64,000 nt of DNA from Sipunculus nudus. Lineage: Eukaryota; Annelida; Sipuncula; Golfingiida; Sipunculidae. The notes beneath the pieces are model-generated. The model saw nothing but the letters and a program-made list of their open reading frames with translations. It had not been told where the DNA came from and did not search any database. Positions within the stretch are counted from its first letter, which is position 1. Each line of letters starts with the position of its first letter. The stretch lies in the NCBI GenBank assembly GCA_026874595.1, contig CM049311.1, positions 69,731,453 to 69,795,452 on the forward strand. Direction: 5' to 3'. This document shows positions 35,321 to 46,100 of the stretch, piece by piece. The position numbers were made by a program, and so were the translations under genes.

Positions 35321-36423
35321 AATTAAATGTGTATTGTTATACAATAGCTCATCTCGTTTTTCTTCCTTATTCTGTATTTTACTAGGTTTTATATATTCCC
35401 AGTGGGTATTTTATACACATATTACTGTCATATAGTTGAAATACTGATAGTTTTACAAATATTTGATCATAAGAGGCTCCTGCATCTTTGATGTTGTCCA
35501 AAAAGTGCACATGTAGTATTTTAAAGTTCAGCTGAGCACCGTGACCCATGGGTCCCTTGTTTAGCTTTTATTTTCAAAATTCAGAATTTAACAGATTAAA
35601 TCCTTATGCGTACCTGTTGTGAAAATTAAATCAAATATACTTACAGTTAGCTGAGCTGAGCTAAAAACATGATTTAAGCACCTGAAAGTCAAATGCTCTC
35701 AAACTGTATATTTTATGCCTAGAATCTTCTCAAGCACCATCCAGGGAGATATTGGGCAAATTTTCTTGGAAACTTTAAACTGGGTCATGTTAACATCTAT
35801 TCTGCTTGTGAAGGGCTAAAAACATGATTTTGAGCATGTAGACAGTTAGATATCCGTTTGACTTAGAAACTTCTAATCTCCTCGGGAACTTGAAATGAGG
35901 TCATTGTAACCTATATTCTGCAAGCTACTGGCCAAAACATGATTTTGAAGACTGGAAGTCATTCTTCCCATTGTTCAAGGTTCCTTAGCAAATATTTTTT
36001 AAAAGATCATAACAACAATTAATACATGTTTCACCTGTATGTCAAATTCAGCTGAGCTTCATAGCCCATTGGCGACAAGTTATAATTCTATTTATAAACA
36101 TCAGGGTCATTTAAAACTATACTCAGTGACAAAAGAGTAGCACTTCTACAGGGATATTTTCTAAAATGCAGCACCACAGAAAGGGAGGCTGCTTTACCAT
36201 TTTTTTTAATAATAAGCAACTAAACTAAGCTATGCTTCAGAAAATGATAAATGAGTGTGTCAGCTTCCAAGGCATAACATGATGTCCTATGTTAAGTAAT
36301 GACAGTAAATGATTGCACATTTTTACAGTGGCTTGTATTTGACATAACACTAATTACTACCTTGATAAGCCTCCCTTTTGTCCTGGCCAAAAATTCCATT
36401 GCTAGCAATCCAAAGTTGCCGTC
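35320..36423. other. Intergenic AT-rich DNA with repeat ends
   Basis: Contains CAGCTGAGCACCGTGACCC followed by ATGGGTCCC (35530-35562), a Helitron-like repeat terminus, and a weaker copy near 36050. ACATGATTTTGA-containing units recur at 35823 and 35938. No gene is seen. Confidence 0.45.
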
Positions 36424-36731
36424 TTAGGCCAAAAAAATTAAAAGGGTAACGTTCTCAGGCACTTTTTTTCAGAAATCAATGCGGGCGGACGGTATTTTAA
36501 TTTTGACCTTTTTTTGTATGTTTCGATAAAATGTCATATGATCAGGAAAAAGCATGTAAATGACAGGTTTCTTCTTGCTAAACAGGTAAAAGAACTACAT
36601 AACAAAGGAAATCGTATCGAAAATTACTTTACAAACTTGGATGAAAATCAAAATAAAAATGTTTGATGCAGGGGGTTAAAATTGACGCAGGCGGTGCCTG
36701 AGAACCATACCTTTTATTTTTTTTGGCCTTA
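36424..36731 (+). mobile_element. 308-bp MITE, copy 1
   Basis: The ends TTAGGCCAAAAAAATTAAAA and its near reverse complement (ending GGCCTTA) form TIRs of about 38 bp that include TTCTCAGGCAC. The interior contains TGTCATATGATCAGGAAAAA and TAACAAAGGAAATCGTATC. No coding capacity is seen. A second copy lies inverted at 37860-38146. Confidence 0.75.
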
Positions 36732-37859
36732 GTCATAAATGATCAAATCAGTCCTAGTAAATATGGAGAGCACTAATACAAAAATTTGATTTTGACATCT
36801 TTAGATGACAGATCGTGCATACCATCAATAGGATGGTCAGTCATTCAAGTCTTTGTACTCACATAAGAGAAAGCAGAAAACATCCAAAGTCATACTGCAT
36901 GATATTTATTTCAAGGTCCTGTAAGAATCACAGTTGCATTTGTACATCATACATCACAGTAAACAATTTAACAAGCAAACTGTAAAACACGCATAGAAGA
37001 AATGGCCACAAAACAGCGCCGCTGTGTGGTTCACAATGGATTTAATTTGTTTATTCTGGGCCATGTTTCTGGCAGATCAAAGATAGTGCCATATATTTGT
37101 TACCATGATAATTCCAAAGTTTAACATTAAAATATAAGTAAAACATTAAAATATAAATAGAACACAATTTTTTTTCAATATGGTGCTCTCACATATTTAA
37201 ATATTTTTTTTAAGTTATTCTGGTTAACAAAAGCTTCAGTCGTAATTTGAGGTAAGAAAGCATTATATTCAGGGATGAAAAGAGCGACCACATCAAGAAG
37301 TAACAGTCACGTATCAATGACAACTGTATAAAATATCTACAGTACAACAAGTAATGAGTGACAGTAAGTGTACATCAACTATGTACAACAAGCACCAACT
37401 GAGTGAGGTGTGTCAGTGTGGACTACTTATGACTTAATATAAGCCTTTATCCTATCAAATAGCATCCCCAACGGCAAAATTTCCTGCATGATCTGTAAAT
37501 GTGTGTATGTGTGTGCATTTGTAAGTCATATTACAGCTTACTGAAAGGTCTTGTGTTGGGTATAACACATCTCACCTGATGTACCTGATAAAATGTACTG
37601 TGATAGAAAAAGGAATTGGTTGAAATTAATATCTGGTATATTTTCTTCTCAAAAATGGCAATTCTTAACGATCAGGACAAATCAATAAATAATTACATAA
37701 CCAATGCATTTTTATTTAAATCTAAGCAGCAGTCTGTACATACTCATTGGTCTAATTAAAAAATGAATTTTTATTTCATATAAGGAATAAAAGGTAACCA
37801 AAAACAAGGTGTAAGCCACATGAAGATGTATGTTTGGGTATAGCGTCGAATACATTGTG
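36732..37859. other. Intergenic DNA between inverted MITE copies
   Basis: Unremarkable AT-rich DNA. TTTATT at about 37047 and other positions gives minus-strand AATAAA motifs. A GTGT-rich run lies at about 37497-37525. No gene is seen. Confidence 0.4.
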
Positions 37860-38146
37860 TTAGGCCAAAGAAAAATAAAAGATATGGTTTAACCCCAAGC
37901 ATCAAACATTTTTTTGATTTTCATGTTTCAAGAAGATAAAATAATACAATTTTGATACCATTTCCTTTGTTATGTAGTGCTTTTACCTGTTTAGCAAAAA
38001 TCCCTGTTATTTTCACGCTTTTCCTTGATCATATGACACTTTTATTGAAACTTACAAAAAAAGGGTCAAAAATTAAAATACCGCCCACCTGCAGTGATTT
38101 CTGCAGTGCCTGATAACCATACTTTTTCATTTTTTTTTTGGCTTAA
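37860..38146 (-). mobile_element. MITE, copy 2 (inverted)
   Basis: Its reverse complement matches the 36424 copy through GTCATATGATCA(A)GGAAAA, TGCTAAACAGGTAAAAG and TAACAAAGGAAAT(C/G)GTATC. It has the same TTAGGCC(A)n / TTGGC(C)TTA ends and diverges by small indels. Confidence 0.75.
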
Positions 38147-40028
38147 GTGTATTTCATTTGTTCCATTTTCTATTGTGTGTATACATGCATGGATACTTTC
38201 ATATACATGTTTATCATATGGATCAAATGAAATGATATATGTACATATTGATATATGTATATATTGATATATGTACATATGAATGGAGAAACATTAAATG
38301 GTTGTCTTTCAACTTTGTCATACAACTCGGTATATACTAGTGTGTGTGTAGGTGTGTGTGTACAGTACAGGTGTCATAGGATTCAGATTAGTGTACAGTT
38401 GAACCTGTCTAATGCAAACACCAAAGGGAATGGACTAAAGTGGTCGTAATAGACAGGTGGTCTTATTAGACAGGTTCTGAAAATTTAGGAAGAAACATAG
38501 ATTATGTATGATGGAAGTATACATATTGGACCATCTTTATGACTATCAATTAGACACATATTTTGTAAAAGGGAAAGAACTTTGTGAGCCAGTGAGCCAG
38601 TATAAATGACTGCGACTTCACGGATGGGCAACCAACTGACTGGTAAGCACTGGTCAAGGAGTAGCACAGAGTGCCCGAATTAGGCTGGTCAATTTATAAG
38701 TAATATATCACTTTGGTCAGAAAAAAACCTGCCTGAAATCTGCAATAGCCAGGAGGTCTAATTTCACAGGGTTTATCAATAGAAATTTAATGGAATTTCA
38801 AAACAGACTATTATCCAGTGGTCATAATAGCAAGTTTCCCGCATTTTACAGGTGGTCGTTCAGATAGGTTGGTATGTACTTTTTAAATTTAATCATATAG
38901 TATCTGTACAGAGAAGATCCATCTTTTTCAAAATATTATGTTAATTCTTGAAACGTAAGTTTCCATAAAAAGGCTCATAAAAATTATGCCACAGTACAGT
39001 AATACTAATGGAAAATAATTATATGCACAATCACTCTCTGGTACCACAGCACAGCACAGATTCATAACCTATTAACACAAAATGTTGGCATGTACATCAT
39101 TATGATATTAAAACAAAATGTTAATGTGATCACATCAGTAATACAGCTTGTAAACAGTCCATGTGACATAATACACTTTTACACATACCCCAGCACAGCT
39201 GTACAATTAGGAATTCACCTGAATCATTAAAGTCCCGTCCTGACAATGTATCATAAAGAGCCTACCCCTATAATTTATGTCAGCTATTAAGTGCATTGGA
39301 TTGAAATCTTTCAAACTTTAATGCCCTGGTATTGTCTTCAAATTAGATTTGTAGGGCTATTTATTAGGAGTTTTTTTTTCACAAGCAGTGAAACCAACAA
39401 CATATTTCAGAATATTCAAAGAATGGGGCAAAGATTGCATCCCCTGATAGATTAAAAATCCTCAGTTGCAATATGTAAGTGAAGGCAGGTTCACCATTGG
39501 TTGACTTTTAGCCTTTTACTCTTTACTTTATTTTAGATTTAAGACAAATTACAATATTTTTTTATTTACATAGCAGATAACATCTTGTTCAGCTTTAATA
39601 GCATCTTTACTAGTTTTTCAACTGTTACTGCAGAGAGGGCTTGATTTTGGTTAATTGGAATCTTTATAAACATGCAAATTGGTTATCCTCAGAGAATCTA
39701 GCTAAAAGAGGGAGGGGGGAGGGGTTCTGATGTGCTTAAGTTGCCATTAAGATGTGCTTGACTTTGCAGAAATATTTACTGTTACCAGTGTAAGTGATGA
39801 TGTTTCCTTGTTACTGCATACCATGTAGAATTTATAAATTATCACATCTGTTAAGTGCCCTTCAGTACTTGTAGTACTCAATATTCACACTAGATGTCTC
39901 CCTGTTTCATATACCTTGCAGATCTCTGCATGATTTCAACAAATTTTCGGCTCACTAACTGTACCTACATAAGTGCCACCTAGTGAGCAAAATGGATAAT
40001 GAATGCTGTTGGATTGTGTTGATTAGTG
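38147..40028 (-). other. Rabl2: RABL2 3' UTR / downstream region
   Basis: This follows the RABL2 stop on the minus strand. It contains minus-strand AATAAA motifs (TTTATT at 39561-39566 and 39527-39532), a TATATGTA-rich stretch (38237-38280) and a GTGTGT stretch (38340-38362). Where the transcript ends is unknown. No separate gene is recognised. Confidence 0.5.
39527..39566 (-). terminator. Rabl2: Candidate RABL2 polyadenylation signals
   Basis: Two AATAAA hexamers on the minus strand (complements of 39561-39566 and 39527-39532) lie about 460-500 nt after the stop codon. They are the first canonical signals I noticed. In AT-rich DNA such hexamers also occur by chance. Confidence 0.3.
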
Positions 40029-40130
40029 CTAGCTACTACTCCCGTCCTGTTTCTTGTTGTTCTCTTGTTTGCTCCCTCCTTCATCACTTGTGCCATCCTC
40101 TGATTTGGTTTCTGATTCTAGCTCAAAATT
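40029..40130 (-). CDS. Rabl2: RABL2 exon 8 (C-terminal tail and stop)
   Basis: The acceptor TTTATTTCAG precedes a frame reading NFELESETKSEDGTSDEGG and ending SSS-TAG. It encodes residues 196-228, an acidic and serine-rich tail. The NFELE start corresponds to ENFSLE of human RABL2. Like human RABL2, the tail has no C-terminal Cys box. Confidence 0.88.
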   Translation of the reverse strand, partial: NFELESETKSEDGTSDEGGSKQENNKKQDGSSS

Positions 40131-43100
40131 CTGAAATAAAAAAAAAGAAGAGAATTCAAACTGTTAAGTTCAGGTGAGCAGCTTACCTCAAAAATGATCC
40201 TTGTGATAATAAAATATTTTATGTTCAAAATGATTTTTCATAGTTTTCTTATAGTTTTTATAAATTAGTTTAATTGGCTTAATTTTTAAATTAACCACCA
40301 GATGGTGTCAAGAGACCATGCTGGACCAGACAATTTGCAAAAAGGAGTACCACTTTGCTGATCACTTACATCATCACTCAAACAAAGTGCATTTATGAAG
40401 TTAGGCAAACAAATTTACCAATATTATCAATATTATGATGGTATTATCAATATTATTAGCAAGATATATTACACATCATTTCTGAAGGATTTATGATGTG
40501 GACATAATTTGGATAAAATTTTAAGAAGTAACTGACTGAGGAAAACACATCTGAAGCACCAATTTTGCCTCAAAAGCTGTGTAATGTTTGCCTCATTGTG
40601 TTGCATTCCATTTTTAATAAAAAAAAAAACCCAAAATAATTGCATTTTAATACAAAAAAAATAATTGGAATGGAAAAAAAATCTAATAGAAAAAATATTA
40701 CAGTCAAGTGGACATCAGATAAAATTTCTTTATATGAATGTAAAGAGTTTAACATCACTTTGAAAGTGATTTTGGAAGTGGAAAAAGTTTGATCAAATTC
40801 TTAAAAAAAAACACAGAATAAGAAGAACAGGTGCAAGTATAGTTTCTTAAACTAGATGTGTCGGAACGACACGAATGCCCCCGCCTGGGGCAAATTAGAA
40901 ACATTTGTAAAATTTTGAAAAATTTTTTAAGTTCAGGAGGTGTCATATGGTCAAAAGTAGCTCAACAAGGGCAAAAAGCAAACTCGATCTGTAACAGGTC
41001 ATTATCAAGCAACACACCAAAAATCATGCCAGTATATGCAGGCATTGTGAAAAAAAGTCCATACATGTGCATTTTCCATAAAAATATCTGTCTTTCATGA
41101 AATTTTCTATGTTTAGGAGCCGTAAAACAATGAAAAGTAGGTCAACCGGGACGAAACGCGACTCGATCTGTAACTGTCATTATCTGCCCACACACAAAAA
41201 ATCAGGCCAATATCTGCAGGCATTGCGAAAAAAAGTCAGTACATATGCATTTGTTATGAAAATTTCTATTTTTCATGAAACTTTCTATGTTCAGGAGCAG
41301 TCAAATGGTCAAAAGTAGGTCAACTGGGACAAAACAAGAACTCGATCTGTAACTGGTCAATATCTGCCTACACACCAAAAATCAGGCCCGTATCTGCAGG
41401 CACTGCGAAAAAAAGTCCATATATGTGCACTTTTTTATGAAATTTTCTATGTTAGAGCACCGTAAAACAGTCAAAAGTAGGTCAACCGGGACGAAATGCA
41501 AACTCGATCTGTAACTGGTCAATATCTGCCAACACACCAAAAATCAGGCCAATATCTGCAGGCATTGCGAAAAAAAGCCCGTACATGTGTATTTGTCATG
41601 AAATTTCATATTTTTCATGAAATTTTCTATGTTCAGGAGCCGTAAAACAGTCAAAAGTAGGTCAACCGGGACGAAATGCAAACTCGATCTGTAACTGGTC
41701 TATATCTGCCCACACACCAAAAATCAAGCCAATATCTGCAGGCATTGCGAAAAAAGTCCGTACATGTGTATCTGTCATGAATATTTATATTTTTCATGAA
41801 ATTTTCTAAGTTAAGGAGCCGTAAAATGTTCAAAAGTAGGTCAACCGGGACGAAACGCGAACTCGATCTGTAACTGGTCCTTATCTGCCCATACACAAAA
41901 AATCAGGCCAATATCTGCAGGCATTGCGAAAAAAAGTCCGTACATGTGTATTTGTCATGAAATTTCTATTTTTCATGAAATTTTCTATGTTCAGGAGCAG
42001 TCAAATGGTCAAAAGTAGGTCAACTGGGACAAAACAAGAACTCGATCTGTAACTGGTCAATATCTGCCTACACACCAAAAATCAGGCCTGTATCTGCAGG
42101 CACTGCGAAAAAAAGTCCATACATGTGCACTTTTTTATGAAATTTTCTATGTTAGAGCACCGTCAAATGGTCAAAAGTAGGTCAACTGGGACAAAACGCG
42201 AACTTGATCTGTAACTGGTCAATATCTGCCAACACACCAAAAATCAGGCCAATATCTGCAGGCATTGCGAAAAAAAGTCCGTACATGTGTATTTGTCATG
42301 AAATTTCATATTTTTCATGAAATTTTCTATGTTCAGGAGCCTTAAAACTGTCAAAAGTTGGTCAACCGGGACGAAATGCGCACTCGATCTGTAACTGGTC
42401 TATATCTGCCCACACACCAAAAATCAAGCCAATATCTGCAGGCATTGCAAAAAAAAGTCCTTACATGTGTATCTGTCATGAATATTTCTATTTTTCATGA
42501 AATTTTCTAAGTTTAGGAGCTGTAAAACGTTCAAAAGTAGGTCAACCGGGACGAAACGCGAACTCTATCTGTAACTGGTCCTTACCTGCCCATACACCAA
42601 AAATCAAGCCAATATCTGCAGGCATTGCAAAAAAAAGTCCTTACATGTGTATTTGTCATGAAAATTTCTATTTTTCATGAAATTTTCTAAGTTTAGGAGC
42701 CGTAAAACAGTCAAAAAGAGGTCAACTGGGACAAAACGTGAACTCGATCTGTAACTGGTCATTATCTGCCCACACACCAAAAATCAGGCCAATATCTGCA
42801 GGCATTGCGAAAAAAAGTCCGTACATGTGTATTTGTCATGAAATTTCTATTTTTCATGAAATTTTCTAAGTTTAGGAGCCGTAAAACGGTCAAAAGTAGG
42901 TCAACTGGGAAGAAACGCGAACTCGATCTGTAACTGGTTTATATCTGCCCACACACCAAAAATCAGGCCAACATCTGCAGGCATTGCGAAAAAAAAGTCC
43001 GTACATGTGTATTTGTCATGAAATTTCTATTTTCATGAAATTTTCTAAGTTTAGGAGCTGTAAAACGGTCAAAAGTAGGTCAACCGGGACGAAACGCGCA

Positions 43101-46100
43101 CTCGATCTGTAACTGGTCTATATCTGCCCACACACCAAAAATCAAGCCAATATCTGCAGGCATTGCAAAAAAAAGTCCTTACATGTGTATCTGTCATGAA
43201 TATTTCTATTTTTCATGAAATTTTCTAAGTTTAGGAGCTGTAAAACGTTCAAAAGTAGGTCAACCGGGACGAAACGCGAACTCTATCTGTAACTGGTCCT
43301 TACCTGCCCATACACAAAAAATCAGGCCAATATCTGCAGGCATTGCGAAAAAAAGTCCGTACATGTGTATTTGTCATGAAAATTTCTATTTTTCATGAAA
43401 TTTTCTAAGTTTAGGAGCCGTAAAACAGTCAAAAAGAGGTCAACTGGGACAAAACGTGAACTCGATCTGTAACTGGTCATTATCTGCCCACACACCAAAA
43501 ATCAGGCCAATATCTGCAGGCATTGCGAAAAAAAGTCCGTACATGTGTATTTGTCATGAAATTTCTATTTTCATGAAATTTTCTAAGTTTAGGAGCCGTA
43601 AAACGGTCAAAAGTAGGTCAACTGGGAAGAAACGCGAACTCGATCTGTAACTGGTTTATATCTGCCCACACACCAAAAATCAGGCCAACATCTGCAGGCA
43701 TTGCGAAAAAAAAGTCCGTACATGTGTATTTGTCATGAAATTTCTATTTTCATGAAATTTTCTAAGTTTAGGAGCTGTAAAACGGTCAAAAGTAGGTCAA
43801 CCGGGACGAAACGCGAACTCGATCTGTAACTGGTCTATATCTGCCCACACACCAAAAATCAGGCCAATATCTGCAGGCATTGCGAAAAAAAGTCTGTACA
43901 ACTGTTTGATTTCGGAATGACGGAAGGATGGAATGACGGGGTGGGTAAAACTATATGCCCCAGCACTTTGTGGCGGGGGCATAAAAAGTATAAAACTTTC
44001 AAAGAATGTGGCAAGTGGCAGCAATGGAAAATGTTATCTGTGGGCGATGGGTGGCTGACATAGAATGGTTTTAGGTTTGATTGTACCCACCTCGAGTTCC
44101 TTCATGATTTCATCCATAAAGTCTGTGGAGTTTGTTTTATATGCTACAGCAGCTTTTATGGCATCTCTGAAGCACTGGAAATAAAGCACACAATGTCAGA
44201 CCTGGCAGGATCTCAACACATCCAACATAGCCCTTTGTTGTCTTAATTTATTATTTTCCAAACATGTCTGATCAAACAGAGCCTGAAGATGAATATTGTG
44301 GTTGGCTTCATATTCGCAAGGCTAAAATTTTGTGATATCTCCATTTTTAATGTTTCGCGAGGGGTTCATTTTCAAGATCTCACCGGAACCTATATCAAAT
44401 CTTTGGTGAAGCCATACCTGTTTGTATTATAAATTGAGAATAAGTCATGGGTTTGTAATATTCTTCTCATAGAACGATGGGCCCGTACATACAGCACAGG
44501 TATAGTTTAGTTCAAATTTAAGGGAACGTTTTCCCTATACCTGCATGGATGTTACTTATTATAACATTTCTCATTGTTCTAACCGTTTCCCATACAAGTA
44601 TTGGCTACACTTAATAAGAAGGACATGCTCAATTGGCCAATTATTCCCGAGGGTTTCATTTTCACGATTATTTCCCATTCGCGAATATAGCGAAATTAAA
44701 ACCCTTGCGAACAAAAAGGCAACCACAGTATAGCAAATGCTGATGAAATATGAGAAAAAATATTCCAATATGTGTTAAAAGATTTAAGCAGATAAGACCA
44801 TTTGCTAATTCAAGTCATGGAAGCATCCATTTCAGTTCTGGATAAGCAATGCAACAAGTCTAAATATACCAAATAAATTAAAGTAACTTTTAATCAAAGG
44901 GGGGGGGGGCCAGGAGGTTATATAAGTATTGCCATCTTGTGACACTGAAAGCATTTTAAATCCCCACACACTGATTGCCTTCACATGTACCAACCAGCCA
45001 GGCAATAAGGTGAGGTCACAAGGTCTCATAAATATGCATGAAAAGTTTCTTGAACATGATAATGAGGAGTTAACAAAAACTATGGTTAATTCATTTTTCT
45101 AAATAAAAGGCCAATTCAGGTCAAACAGTGGTTAACCTAATCCCAGTAGAAGACACAGTCTCAGGAAACTTAACTTATTTGGCAAGTGTACTTATTTTTC
45201 ACTAGGGTTGAGATGGCAGAAACAAATGGGTAGCTACAATTTACCTGCCATTACTCACTGTGGGTGAAATGTTCTCAAGGGCAGAATTTTTATGTTATAA
45301 TTTAGTTTCTGATTTACAAGAAATAGGATCAAGCTAAAGGGCTGCTGTACATGACATATACCAGTAAACAAAATTAACAGGACCACAGTCGTTAATCTTG
45401 TAACTTACCTGTCAATTTAGAAATCTATTACATGGGAATAATACATAAGTATTGTACTAATAAGAAGCAGTACCTTATTATTTAACTTTAACTGATAGAT
45501 ATGAGTCATTTTATTTTTAGGCTCATATACATTTTTTTCATTAAATCATACAGGGTAATGAAATTTAGTGTTTGGTTGGTTTAAACCTATGTCTCAGTCT
45601 TCTCCCATAACTTCACCACATTATCTACCGTATTTACTCGTGTATAGGACGACCCCGTGTATAAGACGACCCCCCAATTTTAAGCCTCAAATTTGGGTAC
45701 AAATTATTTTTTAGCACCATAGATCTGTCAGCTACTGAATCACTATGTGTCATGATCATGTAAACCGATGATTAAACTGGGCTATTATAACATTTCATTC
45801 TTCAAATGTTCAGTGGTATATTTCTTCTTATTAGTAAAAAAGTGAAAATAGGAAAGTTAAATGGAAATGTATGATGGAACAGACCAAAACAGGATTTTAT
45901 TAAATATATAAAAGAATGTGTATATACAATTCAAAATGATGTCATAAGAAACACCAGATAAAAATAAATTAGGCACTGAATTAAGCACTGATGCATTTCT
46001 GTGGTTGCCTAAACTGACAAAACAAAATGATAAAAAATTCAAAAGCTGTGATGCTATGAAAGTATTTTTAATACTATTTATAAACAATTAAATATTTTAA

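Noticed and set aside
40852-43986. CRISPR-like regular repeat
   Set aside because: Units are contiguous 180-bp tandem repeats without spacers, in an intron of an animal gene.
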